Assembly (NCBI GenBank): GCA_019420345.1
Contig: JAHZHI010000042.1
Span: 1 to 38,505 of the forward strand
From: Peptococcaceae bacterium
GTDB lineage: Bacteria; Bacillota; Peptococcia; Peptococcales; Peptococcaceae
DNA length: 38,505 nucleotides
Reading direction: 5' to 3'
Under the pieces are notes generated by a model. It was not told the origin of the DNA. It did no database searches and worked only from the letters and a program-made list of their open reading frames with translations. Positions 7,925 to 14,352 of the stretch are shown here, piece after piece. The translations under genes were made by a program, and so were the position numbers. How positions within the stretch are numbered: the first letter of the stretch is position 1; each line of letters begins with the position of its first letter.

Positions 7925-8806
7925 ATGAAGACAACATCGGTGGGGGGGTGTGCCCTGTTGATTTTGCTGCAGAGTGTGCTTTATGGCTTTGGTGACCCGA
8001 TTTCAAAGGCGGCTTATGAGACGATGAGTGTATATTCGCTGATGACGGTGCGCTACACCATCGCGCTAGCGGCGCTGCTGCTTATTTTTGGCCGCCGCAT
8101 TATCAGCGGCGTGCGCGCGGTGCCGGTGCGGCTTTGGCTGGTGTCGTCGCTGTGCATTGCTGGCGGCTATGTGCTCAACAACATTGCCCTCAACCTCACC
8201 ACCGCCACTTCGGCGACGTTTCTGCGCTCAATGGCAATCATCCTTACGCCGATCCTCGCTTTTCTCATTCATCGCACGCGCTACCGCTGGGTGCATATTC
8301 CTTTGCAGCTGCTCGTTGTGGTGGGGCTGTATCTTTTCTGCGGCGGTTTCTCTGGCTTTGGCTTCGGCGAAATCGTTGGGCTTGGCTCGGCGGTGCTTTT
8401 GGCGGGTTCGCTTGTTGCCAGCGGCATAGCCATGCAGAAAATGGACGCCCTTGCCCTCACTGCTGTGCAGGCCGCGGTCAGCATGATGATGGCCCTCGTC
8501 TGCGCCTTTCTCTTTGAAGGCGGGCTGACCTTGCGCGGTGCCTCGCCCACAAACTGGGCCACCATCTTCTACCTCGCCCTTGCCTGCACCTTGCTGGGCT
8601 ATCTTTTGCAGAACAAGGCCCTCGAAGGCATTTCTTCCCGCACCGTCGCCCTGCTCCAATGCACGGCACCGGTGCTGACGGCGGTATTCTCCTTCTTTCT
8701 CCTCGGCGAACGCCTCACCACCGCGGGCCTCATTGGCGCCGCCCTCATCCTGCTCTGCGTCGTCGCCGAAACCCTCATCGATGCTCAGGAGCCAGCGGAC
8801 AGCTGA
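7925..8806 (+). CDS. DMT-superfamily EamA transporter
   Basis: The 293-aa, highly hydrophobic protein has about ten predicted membrane helices in two repeated halves, the EamA x2 layout of the drug/metabolite transporter superfamily. Typical features are the early PISKAAYETMSVYSLMTVRY segment, the end of the first half (LLVVVGLYLFCGG), and the second-half APVLTAVFSFFLLGERLT motif with its conserved Glu. Members export metabolites or amino acids; the substrate cannot be read from sequence. GGGGGATG precedes the ATG. A run of seven G (7942-7948) lies in codons 6-9, a possible slippage site, though the frame is intact here. It is followed after 37 bases by a small membrane protein, probably in the same operon. 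Confidence 0.85.
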   Translation: MKTTSVGGCALLILLQSVLYGFGDPISKAAYETMSVYSLMTVRYTIALAALLLIFGRRIISGVRAVPVRLWLVSSLCIAGGYVLNNIALNLTTATSATFLRSMAIILTPILAFLIHRTRYRWVHIPLQLLVVVGLYLFCGGFSGFGFGEIVGLGSAVLLAGSLVASGIAMQKMDALALTAVQAAVSMMMALVCAFLFEGGLTLRGASPTNWATIFYLALACTLLGYLLQNKALEGISSRTVALLQCTAPVLTAVFSFFLLGERLTTAGLIGAALILLCVVAETLIDAQEPADS

Positions 8807-8843
8807 GCGCACAACGACGAAAAGCATACAAAGGAGTGAGGAC

Positions 8844-8984
8844 ATGTTCTCAGAAACGTTGTTGATCGGTTTGGCCGTGGGCTTCTCCCTGCTCTTTTAC
8901 GCCTCAGCCTTGGTGGTGCCGCGCCTGGTGCTGTCACTGCGCAAGCGCTGGCTGCAGCGAAACAAGAACCATGAAAAAGAATAG
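8844..8984 (+). CDS. Small single-pass membrane protein (46 aa), unknown
   Basis: This short gene encodes one hydrophobic helix (about residues 6-28, LLIGLAVGFSLLFYASALVV) followed by a strongly basic tail (RKRWLQRNKNHEKE). That predicts an N-out or hairpin insertion with a cytoplasmic tail. AAGGAG lies 7 bases before the ATG at 8844, supporting translation. It follows the EamA gene and is closed by a terminator. I do not recognise a family. Two more tiny membrane proteins lie nearby (9134 and 11150). Confidence 0.6.
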   Translation: MFSETLLIGLAVGFSLLFYASALVVPRLVLSLRKRWLQRNKNHEKE

Positions 8985-8994
8985 ACATGATCTG

Positions 8995-9021
8995 CCGACA
9001 GCATTTGCTGCCGGTTTTTTT
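8995..9021 (+). terminator. Terminator after the 46-aa membrane protein
   Basis: CCGACAGCA, two bases, TGCTGCCGG (one mismatch in the stem), then seven T. The first candidate LytTR repeat of the next promoter starts six bases later. Confidence 0.8.
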
Positions 9022-9026
9022 GCGAT

Positions 9027-9094
9027 GTTGTTTGTGTCAGGCTGCATGCTGTTTGTGCCAAAAATAAAATCATGCCTAAGAAATCTGCTACAAT
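9027..9094 (+). promoter_or_regulatory. Candidate LytTR-type promoter of the 69-aa membrane protein gene
   Basis: Direct repeats GTTGTTTGTG (9027-9036) and GCTGTTTGTG (9048-9057) lie 21 bp apart. An extended -10, TGCTACAAT (hexamer 9089-9094), starts 41 bases after the second repeat, and there is no -35. The same geometry occurs at four other promoters in this window, including that of the LytTR regulator. Confidence 0.6.
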
Positions 9095-9133
9095 AAAGTA
9101 AAAGATGCATCGAACGACGAAAAGGGGGGAACC

Positions 9134-9343
9134 ATGATGTTAAACGTGACGTCTTCGGAACCTTTTATGATTGGTATGTTTTTGGTGTTGAACATTTTGT
9201 TTTATGTGGCGGTTGTTTCGGTTCCTGTGATTTTGCTGCTCATTCGCAGAAACATGATGCAGCGAATGGACGCGATTGAAAAGGAACTGCATAAGCTGAA
9301 CGATTTAACCTTGCGACGCGCGGATGTGCAGGACAATGAATAA
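9134..9343 (+). CDS. Small membrane protein (69 aa) with coiled C-terminus, unknown
   Basis: The product has one long hydrophobic segment (about residues 11-37, MIGMFLVLNILFYVAVV onward) followed by a charged, probably helical tail (MMQRMDAIEKELHKLNDL) that could form a coiled coil. The first helix is preceded by a short polar N-terminus. AAAGGGGGG precedes tandem ATGs at 9134 and 9137; either could be used. It has its own promoter with candidate LytTR repeats and no close partner gene. Family not recognised. Its promoter type links it to the stalk-domain genes and to the LytTR two-component system at 21.6-23.6 kb. Confidence 0.65.
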   Translation: MMLNVTSSEPFMIGMFLVLNILFYVAVVSVPVILLLIRRNMMQRMDAIEKELHKLNDLTLRRADVQDNE

Positions 9344-9383
9344 GGTGTTGCCTGCAGCAAAGAAAGAACCATGATGAATAAAA

Positions 9384-9419
9384 ATCCCTGATCTGCTGAT
9401 GGTTAAGCAGGTCAGGGAT
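9384..9419 (-). terminator. Inverted repeat with minus-strand T-tract
   Basis: A 14-bp stem (9384-9397 with 9406-9419, one G-U pair, 8-base loop) lies between two plus-strand genes. Only the minus strand carries a following T-tract (TTTTTATT). There is no minus-strand gene for it to serve nearby, so it may block antisense transcription or act as a weak plus-strand terminator. Confidence 0.55.
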
Positions 9420-9433
9420 CGTTGGCATTTAAA

Positions 9434-9502
9434 GTCGTTTACGTTGTTTTGGCGGTCGTTTGCGTGGCTTTTCATTTTTTTAAGCATAAATTATGGTATA
9501 AT
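9434..9502 (+). promoter_or_regulatory. Candidate LytTR-type promoter of the 532-aa stalk-domain gene
   Basis: Direct repeats GTCGTTTACG (9434-9443) and GTCGTTTGCG (9455-9464), 21 bp apart. An extended -10, TGGTATAAT (hexamer 9497-9502), begins 42 bases after the second repeat; no proper -35. It lies 34 bases upstream of the ATG at 9536. Confidence 0.68.
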
Positions 9503-9535
9503 TCTGAAAAAGATGTTGAAAAGGAGGCGAAAACA

Positions 9536-11134
9536 ATGAAAAAGATGTGGCGTTATTGTGTGATGATTGCAGGATTGGTGCTGGCAGGATGGATGAATGC
9601 GCCGACAATGGCTGAAGCGGCGATATTGAATGTGAACGGTGAAAATTTAACCATTGAATCGTCAGGAAAAGTGTTGCTGCAGGATGGCACGACCTGGGTG
9701 TCGGAGTCATTCCTGCAGGACGAGATGTTTTTGACGCTGGACAAAGAGGACGAACGGTTTACCATGACCAACGCGTACGAAGATTTTACGCTGGAAGGTG
9801 CGGTTGGTTCGAAGGTGCTGCGGCTGAATGGCGACGAAAAGCAAATGGCGGCAGCGGCGAAAAATGTCGACGGCACCTTGTATGTGCCGCTGCGTTCGTT
9901 GATGGAGTGGTTTGGAGAGATTGCCTGGGATGACAATGAGCAGGTGGTCTTCGCGCGGTTTGATTACAACGACCAGCTGAATCTTCCGCAGGCGCAGCTG
10001 GCCGAAGCGCCGATGCGCTATGACATCCCAGTGAATTCAGGCATTGTGCCGGATGAAAACGATGTGCCAATCTATGAGACATCCAAAGGAATGATGATAG
10101 AGCAAAGAAACAATGAAGATCATTTGGCCGCTGTTCGGTTGGGCAGCAAGGTGCTGATCGCACCGCAGCATGAGGGCAATGTGCTGCATGGCGGAAGCTA
10201 TGCGGTTGAGGACGACTATCTGTATTGGATCGAGAAGCCAGATCCAGCGATTGTCATGGCTGGCGATCCGCAGTGGTACCTTTATATTCAGGAGCGCAGG
10301 GACGGTGCAGCGCCTGTTTGTGTGGACAGTGGTTCTTACAAAGCACTGCCGTCTGACTATGTGCTGGGAAATTGCAGCTTTAAGAACGGCAACATCATTT
10401 GGCTGCGCGGCGATAAGGACAGTGATCAGATCGAAGCGCGCCTCTATCAGCATGACACCGGCAAAACGACGGTGCTCGACAGCATTTCTGTCACGTCGAA
10501 TGAAACGCTGGAAGTTGAGCTGGGCGACGAGGACGCTTTTTGGACGCGGAGCCACCTCATGGAAGGCATGCGTCAGTATGGAACACTGAAACGGATGCAT
10601 CTGTCAGATGGCAGCGTTGACAATCTGTCGCAAGGCTACAATCTGCTGAGCCCGCATGTGATCGGCGACAATTTGATCGTTCGCATGAAACCAGAAGGCA
10701 ACAATTTCATGCCCGATCTGGACCATCCAGGGAATGTGATCAGCACCGAGCTGTGGGTCTATGACCTGGAAAAAGAAGCCTGGTCCTTCAAAGTGGACAA
10801 TCATTTGGCGCTCATTGGCGAAAATCGTGTCATCAATATGCCAATTACGCTGGATGCACGCCATATGACGGTGAGCGTTGATGATGGCAGTGGGTATCAC
10901 ATGCCGATCGTTGATTTGAAAACGGGCATGGTGTATGATACCGCCAACGACAACAATGACCCTCTGCTATTCATTCCCTATGGATTGATTGGGGAAGGGG
11001 AGACTGCGATCAGAATGATTCATCCAGTTTCTGACATGGGTTCATGCATGGCGGCGCAGCAGACCATGACAGATGGCGTTTTCAGTGATAGCTATGTGCC
11101 GATTAGGTTTGACTGGCCAATGAGCAGTGAGTAA
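9536..11134 (+). CDS. Secreted stalk-domain (copper amine oxidase N-like) protein, 532 aa
   Basis: The open frame extends upstream, but the ATG at 9536 has AAGGAGG before it and starts a clear signal peptide (MKKMWRY..., hydrophobic core, cleavage near TMAEA-AIL). Residues about 35-145 look like the stalk domain first named for copper amine oxidases (TTWVSESFLQDE, GTLYVPLRSLMEWFGEIAWD). The remaining roughly 380 residues contain repeated beta-type segments (DDYLYWIEKPD, NIIWLRGDKD, DAFWTRS) that suggest a beta-propeller-like domain. No enzyme motif is evident and a copper site should not be assumed. It is the largest of five stalk-domain proteins here, and it diverges from the four ~305-aa ones. 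A possible LytTR-controlled promoter precedes it. Confidence 0.75.
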   Translation: MKKMWRYCVMIAGLVLAGWMNAPTMAEAAILNVNGENLTIESSGKVLLQDGTTWVSESFLQDEMFLTLDKEDERFTMTNAYEDFTLEGAVGSKVLRLNGDEKQMAAAAKNVDGTLYVPLRSLMEWFGEIAWDDNEQVVFARFDYNDQLNLPQAQLAEAPMRYDIPVNSGIVPDENDVPIYETSKGMMIEQRNNEDHLAAVRLGSKVLIAPQHEGNVLHGGSYAVEDDYLYWIEKPDPAIVMAGDPQWYLYIQERRDGAAPVCVDSGSYKALPSDYVLGNCSFKNGNIIWLRGDKDSDQIEARLYQHDTGKTTVLDSISVTSNETLEVELGDEDAFWTRSHLMEGMRQYGTLKRMHLSDGSVDNLSQGYNLLSPHVIGDNLIVRMKPEGNNFMPDLDHPGNVISTELWVYDLEKEAWSFKVDNHLALIGENRVINMPITLDARHMTVSVDDGSGYHMPIVDLKTGMVYDTANDNNDPLLFIPYGLIGEGETAIRMIHPVSDMGSCMAAQQTMTDGVFSDSYVPIRFDWPMSSE

Positions 11135-11149
11135 CAACATGAGGTGATT

Positions 11150-11341
11150 ATGATGTTGGATGGTTCCTGGAATTTGTCGCTGATTGCGCTGGCGCTGCTG
11201 CAGGTGTATTTTATCTGCTATTTTGCTTCGCAATTTTTAGCGAAGAAAGGCAAGAAATCGAGCCGGCGTGTGTATGCAGTGAGCGTGGTTCTTTGGGTAA
11301 TCACGGCCTGCCTGCTTGTGTATCTGCTGTTTATTCAGTAG
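11150..11341 (+). CDS. Small two-helix membrane protein (about 63 aa), unknown
   Basis: Two hydrophobic helices (LSLIALALLQVYFICYF and VYAVSVVLWVITACLLVYLL) are joined by a basic loop (KKGKKSSRR), predicting both termini outside and the loop in the cytoplasm. GAGGTG lies just before tandem ATGs at 11150 and 11153; spacing favours the second. It follows the 532-aa stalk-domain gene after 15 bases and ends before a terminator, so the two probably form an operon. Family not recognised. Confidence 0.6.
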   Translation: MMLDGSWNLSLIALALLQVYFICYFASQFLAKKGKKSSRRVYAVSVVLWVITACLLVYLLFIQ

Positions 11342-11402
11342 TGATTTTCTGCGGTGGGGATGTTGATTGGCGCAGCTGGTTCTGAGCGGCTGTATATTTG
11401 TT

Positions 11403-11437
11403 CCCGCATTGCTGTGGTGTGGCAGTGCGGGTTTTTT
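11403..11437 (+). terminator. Terminator after the two-helix membrane protein
   Basis: CCCGCATTGC, a 9-base loop, GCAGTGCGGG (10-bp stem with one G-U pair), then six T. Confidence 0.88.
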
Positions 11438-11479
11438 GCTGCTGGTGGTGAATGATGGCCAATGACATAACGTTGTCCG

Positions 11480-11536
11480 TTCAATGTATTGTTATTTGCT
11501 TGTTTTTGACGTATGATTAAGAGAGAAAACATTGAA
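11480..11536 (+). promoter_or_regulatory. relBE-type promoter bracketed by an inverted repeat
   Basis: TTGTTA (11489-11494), a 17-base spacer and TATGAT (11512-11517) form a good promoter 38 bases before the antitoxin ATG. TTCAATGT (11480-11487) and ACATTGAA (11529-11536) are perfect 8-bp inverted repeats on either side. They are candidate operator half-sites for the ribbon-helix-helix antitoxin, which normally autorepresses. Confidence 0.62.
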
Positions 11537-11554
11537 TGACAAGGAGGCGGTTGT

Positions 11555-11866
11555 ATGGCTGTAAAGGCTGATTCCAGTTTGACGATTCGTGTAAACAGTG
11601 AGGTTAAGCGTGAGGCACAGAAGATTTTTTCGGATTTGGGCCTGGATACGACGACGGCGTTCAATATTTTTTTGCGACAGGTGATTGTCTGCCGCGGGCT
11701 GCCTTTTGAGGTGCGGCTGCCGGCGCACAAACCGGTAGATGTGACAACTTTGTCTGAAGAAGCCTTTCATGAGGTGTTGGAGCGTGGCTATGCTGATATG
11801 GAGGATGGCCGCGTTCAAAATGTAAAAAATGCGTTTGCTGATTTAAAAAGAGAGTTTGATTTGTGA
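11555..11866 (+). CDS. RelB/DinJ-family antitoxin
   Basis: The 103-aa protein has the ribbon-helix-helix N-terminus of the RelB/DinJ family (SLTIRVNSEVKREAQKIFSDL, then GLDTTTAFNIFLRQVI), which binds operator DNA. The C-terminal half (LSEEAFHEVLERGYADMEDG) should wrap the toxin. AAGGAGG precedes the ATG at 11555. Its stop overlaps the toxin start (TGATG), which couples translation. In this class of system the antitoxin neutralises the toxin and represses the operon with it. It is inserted between recF and gyrB, an unusual place for an accessory module. Confidence 0.88.
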   Translation: MAVKADSSLTIRVNSEVKREAQKIFSDLGLDTTTAFNIFLRQVIVCRGLPFEVRLPAHKPVDVTTLSEEAFHEVLERGYADMEDGRVQNVKNAFADLKREFDL

Positions 11867-12186
11867 TGGCAGAGATTATTGTCACTGAACAGGCGAAGAA
11901 CGATATTAGAGATATATTTTATTATATTTCTATGGAGCTTCGTGCTGAATGGTCAGCAAAGCGGCAAGCTGCCCGTATCATGAATGCGATTGAGGATCTG
12001 GCTTTTTTTCCAGAGAAGTTTCCTGTTTATCAGGTGGAGCCCTGGAAAAGCCGAGGGCTCCACTTGATGCCTGTCGATCGGTATTTGGTGGCGTATCTTG
12101 TTCAGGATTGCGGTGAGATGGTGATTGTTCTTCGTGTGATGTACGGAAAGCGTGACGTTTGTCCAATTTTGATGGAAAATGAATAG
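11866..12186 (+). CDS. RelE/ParE-family toxin
   Basis: The 106-aa product starts MAEIIVTEQAKNDIRDIFYYI and ends with the RelE/ParE-fold strands HLMPVDRYLVAYLV and MVIVLRVMYGKRDV. The helix-turn-strand order, the RYLVAYLV strand and the positively charged last strand fit the superfamily. ParE-like members poison gyrase and RelE-like members cut mRNA at the ribosome; the sequence alone does not decide, though the YISMELRAEWSAKR helix region looks ParE-like. The ATG at 11866 overlaps the antitoxin stop by one base. The neighbour downstream is gyrB, which is suggestive but proves nothing. Confidence 0.85.
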   Translation: MAEIIVTEQAKNDIRDIFYYISMELRAEWSAKRQAARIMNAIEDLAFFPEKFPVYQVEPWKSRGLHLMPVDRYLVAYLVQDCGEMVIVLRVMYGKRDVCPILMENE

Positions 12187-12191
12187 AGAAG

Positions 12192-12219
12192 GCAGCAGGC
12201 AATGGCCTGCTGCTTTTTT
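12192..12219 (+). terminator. Terminator after the RelB/RelE pair
   Basis: GCAGCAGGC, AATG loop, GCCTGCTGC (perfect 9-bp stem), then TTTTTTC. Confidence 0.92.
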
Positions 12220-12290
12220 CTTGGTCGCTGATGGCGGTGTTTATGTTCAGAATAGAAAATCATTACTCGTGCGAAAAATGTGCCTTAAAT

Positions 12291-12319
12291 TTGAAATAAG
12301 GGCGTTTTTATGGTATAAT
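12291..12319 (+). promoter_or_regulatory. gyrB-gyrA promoter
   Basis: TTGAAA (12291-12296), 17-base spacer, TATAAT (12314-12319) with TGG directly before it (extended -10). This is a strong promoter 88 bases before the gyrB start. Confidence 0.78.
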
Positions 12320-12351
12320 TTTACTGTTGAAAAATATTCTTGAATGAAAAA

Positions 12352-12374
12352 GGGTCGTTTCAGGCCCGTTTTTT
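12352..12374 (+). terminator. Attenuator-like hairpin in the gyrB leader
   Basis: GGGTC, 6-base loop, GGCCC, then G and six T, with five A before the stem. The stem is short (5 bp), so termination would be partial. It lies between the promoter and the gyrB ribosome binding site, and might tune gyrase expression. Confidence 0.4.
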
Positions 12375-12406
12375 ATTTGTCATGAACCATTGAAAGGAGA
12401 TTGTCT

Positions 12407-14341
12407 GTGTCAGAAACGCAAGTTAAAGAAAAGTACACCGGCGAGCAGATTGAGGTTCTGGAAGGGCTGGAACCGGTCCGTGTGCGTCCGGGGATGTACA
12501 TCGGCACGACCGACAGCGCCGGGCTGCATCATCTCGTCAACGAGATTGTCGATAACTCCATCGACGAGGCCCTGGCTGGCTATGGGACGGTCATTGATGT
12601 GACCATTGAAGAAGACAATTCGATCACCGTACGCGACGAAGGGCGCGGGATTCCGGTGGATATGCATCCAAAGATGCACAAGCCAACCCTCGAGGTGGTT
12701 ATGACGGTGCTCCACGCCGGCGGGAAATTCGGCGGCGGCGGCTACAAGGTGTCCGGCGGTTTGCACGGCGTTGGGATGAGCGTTGTTAACGCCCTCTCCA
12801 AAGAAATGAGCGCCGAAGTGCGCCGCGGCGGCAAGGTGTATCGCCAGACCTACGCTTATGGGAAAATCACCAGTGAGGTGGATGTGGTTGGAACCTGCCC
12901 AGAAAATCAAACTGGGACGATTATTCATTTCAAGCCGGACGAGCAGATCTTCAAAGAAGGCACGGTCTACGATTTTAAGGTGATTTCCAAGCGTTTGTCC
13001 GAGCTGTCCTTCCTGAACAAGGGCATCAAACTGACTCTCTTTGACAAACGCCCTGGCGAAGAAAAAGAGCAGACCTTCTACCATCCAAACGGCATCAGTG
13101 AGTTCGTCCCATTTTTGAACCGCAGCAAGAAGCCGCTGCATAAAGACGTTATTATTTTCGAAAAGGAAAAGGACAACGTCATTGTCGATGTGGCGATGCA
13201 GTTCACCGATTCCTACACCGAAAATATCTACAGCTACACCAACAACATTCATACCCATGAAGGCGGGACCCATGAGTTTGGCTTTAAGACGGCGCTAACC
13301 CGTTCCATCAACGAGTACGCCCGCCGCATGAAGCTGCTCAAGGAAAAAGAAGACAACCTCCAGGGCGAAGACATCCGCGAAGGCTTGACCGCGGTCATCT
13401 CGGTGAAGGTGCCAAACCCACAGTTTGAAGGCCAGACCAAGACCAAGCTCGGTAACAGCGAGGTGCGCGGCATCGTTGACACCATCACTGGTGAAGCGGT
13501 GAGCATCTATCTCGAAGAGCATCCAACCGAAGCCAAGCGCATTGTTGACAAGTCCGTGAAGGCAGCGCGTGCTCGTGAAGCGGCACGCAAAGCCCGCGAA
13601 ATGACTCGCCGCAAGAACGCTCTCGAAAGCACCAGCCTGCCAGGGAAGCTGGCCGACTGCTCTGTGAGCGATCCAGCGTTCAGTGAACTGTTCATCGTCG
13701 AAGGGAATTCCGCAGGCGGTTCTGCCGTGGATGGCCGTGATCGCCGCTATCAGGCGATTCTGCCGCTGCGCGGGAAAATCCTTAATGTGGAAAAGGCGCG
13801 TCTCGACCGCATCCTTTCCTCCGAAGAAATTCGCAACCTGATTACGGCCATTGGCACCGGCATCGGCGATCAGTTCGATGTCAGCAAGGCCCGTTATCAC
13901 AAAATCATCATCATGACCGATGCCGACGTCGACGGGGCGCACATCCGCACCCTGCTCCTGACGCTGCTCTATCGCTACATGCGTCCGCTCATCGAAGCCG
14001 GTTATGTGTACATTGCCTGCCCACCGCTCTACAGCGTGAAGCGCGGCAAAAAGAAACACTATCTCTACGACGACAAAGCGCTCAAAGAATTCCTCGCCAG
14101 CGAAGGCAAGGACATCGACACCGCCAAGGGCATCCAGCGCTACAAAGGGCTTGGGGAAATGAACCCAGAAGAGCTCTGGGAAACGACCATGAACAACGAA
14201 AACCGCATTCTGCTCAAGGTCACCCTCGACGACGCTCTGGCTGCCGACGATGTGTTCTCTATCCTCATGGGCGAACGCGTCGAACCACGCCGCGATTTCA
14301 TCACGGCTAATGCGCGCTACGTCAACAATCTTGATATCTAA
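12407..14341 (+). CDS. gyrB: DNA gyrase subunit B
   Basis: The ATPase subunit of gyrase drives negative supercoiling with GyrA. The 644-aa product has the GHKL ATPase start (LEGLEPVRVRPGMYIG, then LVNEIVDNSIDEALAG), the ATP-lid GGGYKVSGGLHGVG, the TOPRIM residues in FIVEGNSAGG and MTDADVDGAHI, and the C-terminal QRYKGLGEMNPEELWETT. I chose GTG at 12407: GGAG lies seven bases upstream, while the in-frame TTG at 12401 is too close to it. The length is close to other Gram-positive GyrB. gyrA follows after 11 bases. Confidence 0.97.
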   Translation: MSETQVKEKYTGEQIEVLEGLEPVRVRPGMYIGTTDSAGLHHLVNEIVDNSIDEALAGYGTVIDVTIEEDNSITVRDEGRGIPVDMHPKMHKPTLEVVMTVLHAGGKFGGGGYKVSGGLHGVGMSVVNALSKEMSAEVRRGGKVYRQTYAYGKITSEVDVVGTCPENQTGTIIHFKPDEQIFKEGTVYDFKVISKRLSELSFLNKGIKLTLFDKRPGEEKEQTFYHPNGISEFVPFLNRSKKPLHKDVIIFEKEKDNVIVDVAMQFTDSYTENIYSYTNNIHTHEGGTHEFGFKTALTRSINEYARRMKLLKEKEDNLQGEDIREGLTAVISVKVPNPQFEGQTKTKLGNSEVRGIVDTITGEAVSIYLEEHPTEAKRIVDKSVKAARAREAARKAREMTRRKNALESTSLPGKLADCSVSDPAFSELFIVEGNSAGGSAVDGRDRRYQAILPLRGKILNVEKARLDRILSSEEIRNLITAIGTGIGDQFDVSKARYHKIIIMTDADVDGAHIRTLLLTLLYRYMRPLIEAGYVYIACPPLYSVKRGKKKHYLYDDKALKEFLASEGKDIDTAKGIQRYKGLGEMNPEELWETTMNNENRILLKVTLDDALAADDVFSILMGERVEPRRDFITANARYVNNLDI

Positions 14342-14352
14342 GGAGGCTTTTT

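Noticed and set aside
9536..11134. Reading the stalk-domain proteins as copper amine oxidases
   Set aside because: Only the N-terminal stalk-like domain is present. There is no catalytic domain, no topaquinone tyrosine motif and no copper-binding His set.
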